64,000 nt of DNA from Fodinicola feengrottensis (GTDB lineage: Bacteria > Actinomycetota > Actinomycetes > Mycobacteriales > HKI-0501). Positions 55,427 to 63,544 of this stretch are shown one piece after another. The notes beneath the pieces were generated by a model. That model ran no database searches. It had not been told where the DNA came from and saw nothing but the letters and a program-made list of their open reading frames with translations. Numbering within the stretch: the first letter of the stretch is position 1; every line of letters begins with the position of its first letter. The position numbers and the translations under genes were made by a program. The stretch lies in NCBI RefSeq assembly GCF_010993775.1, contig NZ_WOTO01000011.1, positions 1-64,000 of the forward strand, read 5' to 3'.

Positions 55427-55675
55427 ATGGCGGAGAAGGACGAGCAGCAGGCCAAGCCTCACAGGCTTTTCGACCTGCGCTATTTGATCGGCGCGCTGTT
55501 CACCGTCTACGGCGTGATTCTGGTGATTGTGGGTGCCCTGGACGGCTCAGCCGCGCTGAGCAAGGCGCAGGGCATCCGCATCAATCTCTGGCTCGGGATC
55601 TCGATGCTCGTATTGGCCGGACTTTTCCTGCTGTGGGCGTGGCTTCGACCACTCAGTGCGGATTCGAACGACTAG
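55427..55675 (+). CDS. Small two-helix membrane protein linked to the symporter
   Basis: 82 residues. Two hydrophobic segments: LRYLIGALFTVYGVILVIVGAL and INLWLGISMLVLAGLFLLWAW, with a charged N-terminus. It follows the symporter by 13 bases, so it is probably co-transcribed; similar small proteins next to SSS carriers act as accessory subunits. The ATG at 55427 follows GGGGAG. The end overlaps a convergent short gene. Confidence 0.75.
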   Translation: MAEKDEQQAKPHRLFDLRYLIGALFTVYGVILVIVGALDGSAALSKAQGIRINLWLGISMLVLAGLFLLWAWLRPLSADSND

Positions 55676-55797
55676 TCGCGGTTCCAGAGGGAGACCCGCA
55701 GCGGGGGCTGCGGGTTGTAGTGGTGCAGGGTCCAGTGGTCGAACCGGCGGCCGATGCTCCGAGTGACGGCGGCGGCCCGGATCAGCTGGCGACGCAT
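55672..55797 (-). CDS. Short basic peptide (41 aa)
   Basis: Reads RRQLIRAAAVTRSIGRRF, DHWTLHHYNPQPPL and RVSLWNRD. It is basic and aromatic-rich, without a membrane helix. An upstream GAGGAG lies 9 bases before ATG 55797, and it encodes no rare-frame signs. It is not in a family I recognise and overlaps the end of the preceding gene by 4 bases. It may be a real small gene or a spurious frame. Confidence 0.35.
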   Translation of the reverse strand: MRRQLIRAAAVTRSIGRRFDHWTLHHYNPQPPLRVSLWNRD

Positions 55798-55883
55798 GTG
55801 GTGAACTCTCCTCAAATTCGATGTCTTCACTAGTTAAATCGTTTGGCGGGCGTCGTGTGTTTCCGTCATGACTATGAGTGCCA

Positions 55884-57167
55884 TCACGCGGTGGTGGTCA
55901 CAGTCCGGCTGTTCGCGGCTTCCCGCCGACGGTTGACCGGTCCGGAGAGCATCAGATGACCGACGAAGAGCACCACCCCACCAACCACGCAACCGATCCA
56001 TGGGCCAGCTGGGCCGACGGTGGCGAGCAGGGTGGTGCCGGCGACCGGCGCGAGGATCATCGACGAGCTGAAGCCGAGGGTGAACAGCGCCTGGTAGCGG
56101 CCGCGGGCGGCCGGTGGGGCCAGCTCGGAGACCAGCGACTGGGCATAGCCGGCCATCCCGATCTCGCCGAGCGTCCAGACCACCACGGTGCCGGCGTACG
56201 CCCACTGCGACTGCGCGAACGCGGTCAGCCCGAAGCCGATCCCGACCACCAGCCCGGAGACTGCCAGCACGTGCAGCGGCTGGAACCGCTGGAACCAGAC
56301 CGCCGCGAACGGCTGGATCAACACGATGACCACGCCGTTCAGGGCGATCGCGGCGCCGAACTGGGCCGCCGACAAGCCGTGCATGTGCATGCTCAGCGGC
56401 AGCGTGACGTACGCCTGCGTGTAGATCGTCGAGTAAAGGACGGTCAGCGCGATCAGGGCCACCACCAGCGGGTCGCGTAGGGCGCTGCGGTAGCCCACCG
56501 CCGGCTCGTCGGTCCGCGCTCGAGGCTGCTCCGGGGTGCGGACCAGGAAGAAGATCAGCAGGCCGAAGACCAGGCAGGTGGCCGCGTCCAGCCCGAAGAG
56601 CAGGCCATAGCCGCGCTCGGCCAGCCAACCGCCGCCCACCGCGGCGATCGCGAAGCCGAGGTTGATCGCCCAGAACAGCAGGCCGTACGCGCGAGATCGG
56701 TGCGCCAGCGGCACCAGGTCCGCCACCATCGCGCCGGATGCCGGTCGGTAGAGGTCGGCGGTCAGGCCCACCACGAAACCGGCGGCGGTGATCGCGACCG
56801 GAGTCGTCGCGAGACCGAGCCCGACCATCGCGAGTGCGGCGGCGACCATCGAGCCGGCCAGCGCGACCCGCCGGCTGAGCCGGTCCGCGAGGAAACCTCC
56901 CAGCACCGGGCCGACCAGGCAGCCCGCGCCGTGGATGGCCAGGATCAGGCCGGTCTGGCCGATGCTGAGGCCACGCGCGGTCGTCAGGTAAAGCGCGAGG
57001 AACGGCTCCACGAAGGTGCCGAGCCGGTTGACCAGCACGCCCACCCACTGCACCCAGAAGGCCCGCGGCAGGCCGCCGTACGCGTTGGTGAAGACCTGCC
57101 GCAGCCGGCTGTCGCTGGTCCGCTGGGTCACCGCCGGCACCTGCTCGCGGGGTTCGAGTTGAGTCAC
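55884..57167 (-). CDS. MFS transporter
   Basis: 427 residues, intact, with 12 predicted transmembrane helices. The loop after helix 2 reads GGFLADRLSRRVALAGS, a version of the MFS signature, and AHRSRAYGLLFWAINLGFAIAAVGGGWLAE is typical of DHA-type drug exporters. Function is probably export of a small hydrophobic compound. GTG 57167 is preferred, with GAGG upstream; TTG 57203 and GTG 57194 also are in frame. It diverges from an ArsR-type regulator with a palindrome between them. Confidence 0.87.
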   Translation of the reverse strand: MTQLEPREQVPAVTQRTSDSRLRQVFTNAYGGLPRAFWVQWVGVLVNRLGTFVEPFLALYLTTARGLSIGQTGLILAIHGAGCLVGPVLGGFLADRLSRRVALAGSMVAAALAMVGLGLATTPVAITAAGFVVGLTADLYRPASGAMVADLVPLAHRSRAYGLLFWAINLGFAIAAVGGGWLAERGYGLLFGLDAATCLVFGLLIFFLVRTPEQPRARTDEPAVGYRSALRDPLVVALIALTVLYSTIYTQAYVTLPLSMHMHGLSAAQFGAAIALNGVVIVLIQPFAAVWFQRFQPLHVLAVSGLVVGIGFGLTAFAQSQWAYAGTVVVWTLGEIGMAGYAQSLVSELAPPAARGRYQALFTLGFSSSMILAPVAGTTLLATVGPAGPWIGCVVGGVVLFVGHLMLSGPVNRRREAANSRTVTTTA

Positions 57168-57206
57168 CCCTGAAGCCTCGCGAGCAAGGTCCACTTCTAC
57201 CAACTG

Positions 57207-57222
57207 TTTAGCGTACGCTTAA
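57207..57222. promoter_or_regulatory. Operator-like palindrome between MFS and ArsR-type genes
   Basis: AGCGTACGCT is a perfect 10-base palindrome at 57210-57219, extended with mismatches by TTT and TAA. It lies between the divergent genes, 18 bases before the regulator start, which suits autoregulation and control of the transporter. Confidence 0.6.
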
Positions 57223-57239
57223 TGGTTGGAGGTCCGCCG

Positions 57240-58245
57240 ATGCTCGAGCTGGTATTCACCGTGCCCGATCTTTCCCAGCTGCGGTTCGCATATTCGCCGT
57301 TATGGGAGCTGGTCGCGAGTTTCCGGGTGCTGAACACGCCAGCCCGGCACGCGCTGCACGCACCCTGGATCACCCACGCCCGTCGACTCATCGCGGACAG
57401 CGAGCTGGCCGGGTCACCGGACCTGGAACTGATGCGCACGCTGGTGCCGGCGAACGGCTATATCCCGGACTTTCTCACTCCGCCGCCGACCACTCCGCTG
57501 CCGAACTTGCAAGACGAGCTGGCGGCCGTCCTGGAGACCCCGAGCGCGGTGATCCGCGCTGACCTGCGGCCGGTCGGCGTCGCCCCGTTGCAGTGCAGGT
57601 CCCGGGCCGGGATGGGAGAGCGGGTCGGTGCCTTCTACGACCATCCGCAGCGGACTCTGCGGCACCTCGTTGGCACTTTGCGCACGTACTGGGACCTGGT
57701 GTTGGCCGAACACTGGCCGCGGATCCGGACGCTGCTCGACGCGGACCTGTCGTACCGGACCGGCCGGCTCGCCCGCGGTGGCCCGACCCTGTTGTTCGCG
57801 GACCTGCACTCCCAGATCGAGTGGGCCGGCAACGTGTTGCGGATCGAGAAGAAATACCAGAACTCCATCGAGCTGGCCGGCCGCGGGCTGGTGTTGGTGC
57901 CCAGCGCGATGGCGTGGCCGAGCGCGATGATCATGCCGCCGCCCTGGCAGCCGACGCTGATCTATCCGCCGCGCGGGGTCGCGACGCTCTGGGAGACGGG
58001 AAAGTGGCGCCGAACGGCTTGTCCCCCGGCTGCTCGGCGAGACCCGCGCGAACCTGGTGGTGGCGCTGGCCGGGCCGACCTCGACCGGCGACCTGGCCCG
58101 TCGGCTCGAGGTCACTCCGGCGGCCGTTTCCCAGCACCTCGGAGTGTTGCGTGGCGCCGGCCTGGTCACCACCGACCGGCGCGGCCGGGGCGCCATTCAC
58201 ATGCGTACGCCCACCGCCGACGCTTTGGTAGCCAGTGCCTCCTAG
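57240..58245 (+). CDS. DUF5937/ArsR-type winged-helix regulator (frame breaks near 58000 and 58030)
   Basis: About 335 residues. The N-terminal region, LELVFTVPDLSQLRFAYSPL and following, is the DUF5937-type sensor domain; GPTLLFADLHSQIEWAGN and RGLVLVPSAMAWP are recurrent landmarks. The C-terminal ArsR winged helix reads VVALAGPTSTGDLARRLEVT and PAAVSQHLGVLRGAGLVTTD. ATG 57240 follows GGAGG by 7 bases. It probably represses the divergent MFS exporter. What it senses is not known. Confidence 0.85.
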
Positions 58246-58268
58246 TCGTGGAGCCTTGCATCGGATAC

Positions 58269-58286
58269 CCTTAACGATCGTTAAGG
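58269..58286 (+). promoter_or_regulatory. 18-bp perfect palindrome upstream of acyl-CoA dehydrogenase gene
   Basis: CCTTAACGATCGTTAAGG is its own reverse complement. It lies 28 bases before the ATG of the acyl-CoA dehydrogenase and is probably an operator for a TetR-type acyl-CoA regulator, such as the one at 51654. Confidence 0.75.
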
Positions 58287-58313
58287 CATTCGATGCGTGG
58301 ACCGGGAGTGGCG

Positions 58314-59467
58314 ATGTCTGAGTACGGGCTGTCTGAGGAGCATCAGGCGCTGACCGCGATGGTCCGCCGGTTCGCCACCGAGGTGATCGCGCCGCAGATC
58401 GGCGATCTCTACGTGAAGGAGGAGTTCCCGTACGAGATCGTCGCCCAGCTTGGCGAGCTGGGGATTTTCGGGCTGCCCTTCGGTGAGGAGTGGGGCGGCC
58501 AGGGTGGCGACTACCTGGCGTTCTGCCTCGCCATCGAGGAGATCGCCCGGATCGACTCGTCGGTGGCCGCGACGCTGGAGGCGGCGGTCGGTCTCGGCTC
58601 GGTGCCGCTGATGCGTTTTGGTACCGACGCGCAGAAGAAACAGTGGCTGCCCGACCTGGTGGCTGGGCGTACGGTCGGCGCCTTCGGCCTCACCGAGCCC
58701 GACGGTGGGTCGGACGCCGGCGCCACCCGGACCACCGCCCGGCTCGACGGTGACCAGTGGGTCATCAACGGGTCGAAGGCCTTCATCACCAACTCCGGCA
58801 CGGACATCACCAGCATCATCACGGTGACCGCGGTGACTGGGCAGAAAGCCAACGGCGGCAAGGAAATCTCCGCGATCATCGTGCCGGCCGGCACGGCTGG
58901 CCTGACGGTGGCGCCGAAATACTCCAAGGTCGGCTGGAACTGCTCGGACACCCACGCGCTTTCTTTCGATGACGTACGGGTGCCAGCGGACAACCTGCTC
59001 GGCGAGCGCGGCCGCGGATACGCGCAGTTCCTGCAGACCCTCGACGAAGGCCGGATCGCGATTTCGGCGCTTGGCGTTGGCCTGGCTCAGGGCTGCGTCG
59101 ACGAATGCGTGAAGTACGCGCAGGAGCGCAGCGCATTCGGCCAGCCGATCGCGAAATACCAGTCCATCGCCTTCAAAATCGCCGACATGCAGACGCGCGC
59201 GCACACGTCGCCCGTACCGCCTATTACGACGCCGCCCAGCGACTTCTCGCCGGCCAGGATTTCAAGCGAGAAGCGGCGATCGCGAAGCTCTACAGCTCCA
59301 CGATCGCGGTGGACAACGCGCGGGACGCGACGCAGATCCACGGCGGCTATGGCTTCATGAACGAATACCCGGTGTCCCGGATGTGGCGTGACTCCAAGAT
59401 CCTGGAAATTGGCGAAGGCACGTCCGAGGTGCAGCGGATGCTGATTGCCAGGTCACTGGGTCTGTAG
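58314..59467 (+). CDS. Acyl-CoA dehydrogenase (frame break near 59200)
   Basis: About 384 residues. [20 protein letters not shown] binds [31 protein letters not shown] is the middle domain, [22 protein letters not shown] is the start of the C-terminal domain, and the family end [35 protein letters not shown] is present; the catalytic Glu lies in IGEGTSE. The frame is lost after TRAH near 59200. It oxidises acyl-CoA in beta-oxidation, passing electrons to ETF. GGGAG precedes the ATG at 58314. The 278 bases after it (59468-59745) hold a hairpin but no gene I can support. Confidence 0.92.
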
Positions 59468-59654
59468 CGTTTCCCCGCGGAATTTTGCTGGGCGTGTGGT
59501 GTCGCACGGAGCTGGCGGCCGGCCGCGCTTCACTGGGTAGGCGGGACCGTCAACTGGCGCGAAAATCGACCTGCGCGCGAGATTTCATTGCTTTCTCACA
59601 GGATCCCTCGTAGCCTCCCGTTCGGGCCCAAAGGCGGAGTAATCGGTCGGTACG

Positions 59655-59681
59655 TACGAAAGGGCACCGCGCCCTTTCGTA
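59655..59681 (+). other. Perfect stem-loop in the leader of the second NlpC/P60 gene
   Basis: TACGAAAGGGC and GCCCTTTCGTA form an 11-base perfect stem with an ACCGC loop, 64 bases before the gene's ATG. It could be an attenuator or terminator of the upstream transcript (a T-rich run does not follow), or a protein-binding leader element. It does not match the c-di-AMP riboswitch motifs seen at 4465. Confidence 0.6.
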
Positions 59682-59745
59682 GGCACCGCGTGTTTTCGTG
59701 CGGGTCCATCACGGCTCCGCGCGTTTTCCGAGAGGAGAAGGAAAA

Positions 59746-60339
59746 ATGCGCAGACCTCGGATTTTCGGTGCGGCGATTCTGGCGGTGGCAACGGTGGCCT
59801 TCTCGGTTCTTCTGCTGATCGGCGGCACGACCACCGCCGCATCCGCGATGCCGGCCTGTGGCGTACAAGAGGGCGGCGCCTCGGCTGCCGCGGTGAATCT
59901 GGTCAACAATGCCTGTACGAAAATCGGCGTCCCGTACTCGTGGGGCGGCGGGCACGCTGGTTCCGGGCCGGGCGAGACATACGGCATCTGCGACCCAAGC
60001 AATGGTGCCCCCAACGATTGCCATGTAAAGGGTTTCGACTGCTCGGGTTTCTCGCGCTGGGCGTATTGGGCGGCCACCGGCAGTGACCTGCTGGGAGCGA
60101 CCGCGGCCGGGCAGTACAGCATCCTGACCAATCGCGGCTTCCCGAACATCGCTCCGGCGAATGTCCGGGCCGGGGACTACCTGTTCTACGGCTCGTCGGC
60201 GGGCAATATCCACCATGTCGCCATCGCGCTCGGCGGCGGATACATCGTGGAAGCGCTGGAGTCCGGGACCCTGATCCACGTGTCCACCTCTTATGCCGGG
60301 CACGGGGATCTTTACGCGTCCAAGCGGCCGCTTCCGTAA
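59746..60339 (+). CDS. Secreted NlpC/P60 peptidoglycan hydrolase, compact form
   Basis: 197 residues, intact. A signal peptide (RRPRIFGAAILAVATVAFSV, cleaved after ASA) precedes an NlpC/P60 domain with PYSWGGGHAG, catalytic Cys in FDCSGFSRW, His in IHHVAIALGGG and EALESGTLIHVST. A Cys-containing insert between the fold's early strands (YGICDPSNGAPNDCHVKG) may form a disulfide. GAGAAGGAAAA precedes the ATG. It should cut peptidoglycan stem peptides outside the cell. It ends in a clear terminator. Confidence 0.9.
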   Translation: MRRPRIFGAAILAVATVAFSVLLLIGGTTTAASAMPACGVQEGGASAAAVNLVNNACTKIGVPYSWGGGHAGSGPGETYGICDPSNGAPNDCHVKGFDCSGFSRWAYWAATGSDLLGATAAGQYSILTNRGFPNIAPANVRAGDYLFYGSSAGNIHHVAIALGGGYIVEALESGTLIHVSTSYAGHGDLYASKRPLP

Positions 60340-60350
60340 GACGTACCACC

Positions 60351-60386
60351 AAAAGGGGTCGCCGGAATTTCCCGGCGGCTCCTTTT
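60351..60386 (+). terminator. Rho-independent terminator after NlpC/P60
   Basis: AAAAGGGGTCGCCGG (60351-60365) pairs with CCGGCGGCTCCTTTTT (60372-60387) around ATTTC, ending in T5. It lies between convergent genes and may serve both. Confidence 0.78.
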
Positions 60387-60902
60387 TCAGTGCCTGGCGC
60401 GGTAAGCGCGCGTCTTCGCGATGCTGCCGCAACCCCGTCCGAACGGTCCGCCGGCGGTCATCGCGCACCACGTGCGGCTGCCGTTTCGGGACGTGTCATA
60501 GAAAACCCACCGGCAGTCCGGGCAGGCTCGCAGCCGGCGCCATCGGCCATCGGCAATCGCGGTGATCACTCGCGCGAGCAGCTGACCACTGGCCGTCGGT
60601 GCGGCGGCCACCAGTTCGACGGGTCGCGCGGAGCCGGCCGGCGCCAGCATCGGTACGAGCCGGTGCCGGGCCAGCTGGTCGGTGAGGCTCACCGGATGGC
60701 TCTGGCCAAGTGCTGCGCGCAAATCGTCCCGTAAAGCGCGCAGCTCGGGAAAGTCGGTCGGCGGCGCGAGATCCGGATAGGTGGCCGCCCAGTCGACGGT
60801 CTCCAGCTGGTCCTCGGCTTCCCGCGTGTCGTTCGGAATCACCCAGCTGTTGAGGAACGTCCTCACCACCTCGAGCCCGCCAGGCGCGGCTTCCTCTGCC
60901 AT
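60387..60902 (-). CDS. CGNR zinc-finger (ABATE-domain) protein
   Basis: 171 residues, intact. The N-terminal ABATE domain (LEVVRTFLNSWVIPNDTREAEDQL, LRALRDDLRAAL) precedes a C-terminal zinc finger with ACPDCRWVFYDTSRN, RTWCAM and CGSIAKTRAYRARH. The last part replaces the usual CGNR by CGSI and has an extra AGGPFGRG segment, as in one known subgroup of the family. These proteins are thought to be stress-related transcription regulators. ATG 60902 overlaps one of the three TGTTCACCAG motifs. Divergent from a glycolipid-binding-domain gene. Confidence 0.85.
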   Translation of the reverse strand: MAEEAAPGGLEVVRTFLNSWVIPNDTREAEDQLETVDWAATYPDLAPPTDFPELRALRDDLRAALGQSHPVSLTDQLARHRLVPMLAPAGSARPVELVAAAPTASGQLLARVITAIADGRWRRLRACPDCRWVFYDTSRNGSRTWCAMTAGGPFGRGCGSIAKTRAYRARH

Positions 60903-60961
60903 GTTCACCAGCATAACTCTTGACTGGTGAACATCTGCCCGACACACTCGCTGTTCACCAG
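60902..60961. promoter_or_regulatory. Three copies of TGTTCACCAG in the CGNR promoter region
   Basis: TGTTCACCAG lies at 60902-60911 and 60952-60961, and its complement CTGGTGAACA at 60924-60933. The middle and right copies form an inverted repeat with an 18-base spacer (ACTGGTGAACA...TGTTCACCAGT), and the left copy covers the CGNR start. TTGACT at 60919-60924 may be a -35. Candidate operator of the CGNR protein itself, which would also control the divergent gene. Confidence 0.75.
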
Positions 60962-60993
60962 TAAAGAGATTAGCCGGTAACGAGGAGGCGGTT

Positions 60994-61616
60994 ATGGCAG
61001 GTCAGCTAGTGGTGTGTGGCACGGGGTGGACCCGGACCGGATCGACGCGGCCGCGGTCTTGTTCGGCGACGGCCGGATGTCAGCGCGCGGGACGAGCCTT
61101 ACCGCGGACTACGCGCTGTCGTACGAGCTGGAGACCGTCGCGAGTTGGGTTACGGACCGCATCCGGGTACGGGTCGAGGCCCGCCGCTGGTGGCGTTCCC
61201 TCGACCTTCGCCGGGACGGCGACGGCCGGTGGACGGCAACGGTGGCCGGGGAGCGGGACGATCACCTCGGCCCGGCCGGTGTTCTGGATCCGGCAGGGCT
61301 GGCCGGCGCGCTGGACTGTGACCTGGCGTTCTGCCCGCTGACCAACACCATGCCGGTGCTTCGACACGACCTGGTGGCGGCCGGGCCGGGTACCTCCGCG
61401 GACTTCACGATGGCGTGGATTTCGGTGCCGGACCTCGCTGTCCATGTCTCACCACAGACGTACGTCACCCGCGGCCCGGCTCCGGACGGCGGTGCCTACG
61501 CCGACTTTCGCAGCGGAACCTTCCAGGCCTCCCTGCGCCTTGACCGGGATGGCTTGGTGATCGACTATCCCGGGTTGGGCGTACGCATCGACGGTGTCCA
61601 CACCGAGGCGTCATGA
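60994..61616 (+). CDS. Putative glycolipid-binding domain protein (frame break near 61014)
   Basis: About 206 residues of the PF06475 family. LVVWHGVDPDRIDAAAVLF begins the protein after removal of two bases near 61014; ARGTSLTADYALSYELETVA, LDCDLAFCPLTNTMPVLRHDL and VSPQTYVTRG are family landmarks. The fold is a beta-barrel related to LolA/LppX-type lipid carriers; the ligand is unknown. GGAGG precedes the ATG. It diverges from the CGNR gene and its 3' end overlaps the metallo-hydrolase gene on the other strand by about 50 bases. Confidence 0.8.
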
Positions 61617-62241
61617 GCGAACAGCACCCGGGCCGGATCGAGGGCGAGCAACCGGTCCAGCCACGGTGAACCACCGCCGTCGCCGACTTGGCGGCCGAAA
61701 CTGGCGGCCGAATCGTGCGCCTGACCTGCCAGCACGACCGTGCCGTCGGCCTGTCGTACGACCAGCGACTGGTGGCCGGGCGAGCGCGCCCGGGCGTCGG
61801 CAGCAGCCACACCCCGTCTCCCAGTTCGGCCTCGCCGTCCAGCTCGGTGTACGTGACACCGGTGAAATCCACCAGCTCCGGGATCGTGTAGCCGCTGGTC
61901 CGGGCCGTGTTCAGCTCGGCCCGTTGGACCAGGATCGGCCGCCCGGCCAGCGCCGGGTTGCCGCCGCAGTGGTCGAAGTGCAGGTGGCAGTTGACGACCG
62001 CGCGATGTCGTCCTTGGGTCGCACCGGCCGCTGCCAGCGCTTGCCCGAGTGGGCGCCGGCGTGGCTGATAGTGCGCCTCGGTCTCCGGATCGACCGCACC
62101 GATGCCGGTGTCGAACAGGAGCAGACCATCGCGGTGATCGACCAGGTAGCCCAAGACCGGTTCGGTGCGCGAGTGGACACCGTCGACCTCGATCGGCGGC
62201 CGTACGTACTCGCCCAGGGTCACCCTCCGGATGCGGCTCAC
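61565..62241 (-). CDS. MBL-fold metallo-hydrolase (frame break near 61800)
   Basis: About 225 residues of the metallo-beta-lactamase fold. The metal motif reads NCHLHFDHCGGNP (HxHxDH), the next His in PTPGxxxSPGHQSLV and the late His in LFAHDASVW. The frame changes near 61800, in a GC-rich run. The reaction may be lactone hydrolysis, as with quorum-quenching AHL lactonases: the GVTYTELDGEAEL and TGIGAVDPETEAHY landmarks fit that branch. GTG 62241 is the likely start. Confidence 0.8.
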
Positions 62242-62328
62242 CCAGCCATGATGCGACCTGGCGTCGCCATCTCGGCGGCGTAACCTGAACGCGGCCGTAA
62301 GCCGACAGCTGAATGTGAGGTGAGCGCC

Positions 62329-63487
62329 ATGGCGGAGCCCAAACCCACTGGCAACGCAAGGGCAACGCGTCCGCGCCGTCGCAGCGTCGCCCACACGCTG
62401 CGGGTGCCGGTGCGCGCCATCAGCAGGGTGCTGCCGCGTACGAACGCGGGCCATCACCACGGCACCGAGCCGAAAGAATCGGCCGAGCTGCCGATTATCG
62501 ACTGTGGTCTCTACATTGAGGGCGTCCGCGAACCGGGCACTGTGGACTACCGCGAAGCCTTGCGGGAAGCCGAAAAACACCACAACTCGTTTGTCTGGCT
62601 CGGATTGAAAGAGCCGACCGAGGCGCATATGGACGAACTGGCAGAGGTTTTCGGCCTGCACCCGCTGGCCGTTGAGGACGCGGTGGTCGCGCACCAGCGG
62701 CCAAAACTGGAGCGTTATGGCGAAACCATGTTCGTCGTGCTCAAAACCGCCCGCTATGTGGAGCATCCGGCGCTCACCGCGACCAGTGAGGTGGTTGAGA
62801 CCGGTGACGTGATGTTGTTTATCGGCAAGCATTTCGTGCTCACCGTCCGGCATGGCGACGCGTGCCATCTCTCCGGTGTACGGGCCGACCTCGACAACAG
62901 TCATGAGGACCTGTTGAAACAGGGGCCATGGGCGGTTTTCCACGCGGTCTGCGACAACATCGTGGACCGGTATGTGGAGGTCGCCGAGGCGATCGAGGAC
63001 GACATCGACGAGATTGAGGCGGACGGACGTGTTTTCGTCCGGTGCCACCGATGTCCGACGGATTTACAACCTCAAGCGCGAGGTGATCGAGTTCAAACGC
63101 GCGGTGATTCCGCTGGCCAGGCCGCTGGAGGCGCTGCATTCGGGCCAGGTCGGCGGGGTGCCGCTGGAAATTCGCCGCTATATCCGGGACATCGCCGACC
63201 ACGTCCGGCAAGTGACCGAAATGCAGCTCGGCTTCGACGACCTGCTCAATTCCGCGTTGCAGGCCGACCTGGCGCAAATCGGGGTTCAGCAGAACAACGA
63301 CATGCGCAAGATTTCCGCCTGGGTGGCGATCGCCGCCGTACCAACAATGCTCGCCGGTATTTACGGTATGAACTTCGACCACATGCCCGAACTTCGGTGG
63401 GCGTACGGTTATCCGGCCATCCTGTTGGTGATGGCGGGTGTGTGCTTGCTGCTCTACCGGATGTTCCGGCGCAGCGGTTGGCTGTGA
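62329..63487 (+). CDS. corA: Magnesium/cobalt transporter CorA (frame break near 63035)
   Basis: About 386 residues. The soluble N-terminal domain has EVFGLHPLAVEDAV and LDNSHEDLLKQGPWAVFHAV; the long helix IYNLKREVIEFKRAVIPLARPL follows after a frame change. Two C-terminal transmembrane helices flank the selectivity motif YGMNFDHMPEL. It forms a pentameric Mg2+ channel. ATG 62329 follows GAGG. A bidirectional terminator lies after it. Confidence 0.93.
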
Positions 63488-63503
63488 GGCCGCACAGCCG
63501 TTA

Positions 63504-63533
63504 GGGCGGCCGCCCCAGGTAGGTCGGCCGCCC
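63504..63533. terminator. Bidirectional terminator after corA
   Basis: GGGCGGCCG and CGGCCGCCC (63504-63512 and 63525-63533) form a perfect 9-base stem with a 12-base loop, followed by TTTC. It lies between convergent genes. Confidence 0.75.
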
Positions 63534-63544
63534 TTTCGGGCCAG

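Noticed and set aside
59468..59745. A second c-di-AMP riboswitch before the other NlpC/P60 gene
   Set aside because: None of the conserved blocks (GGGGGAACC, GGGGTGAA, CGAACCCGACAGCT) occurs there.
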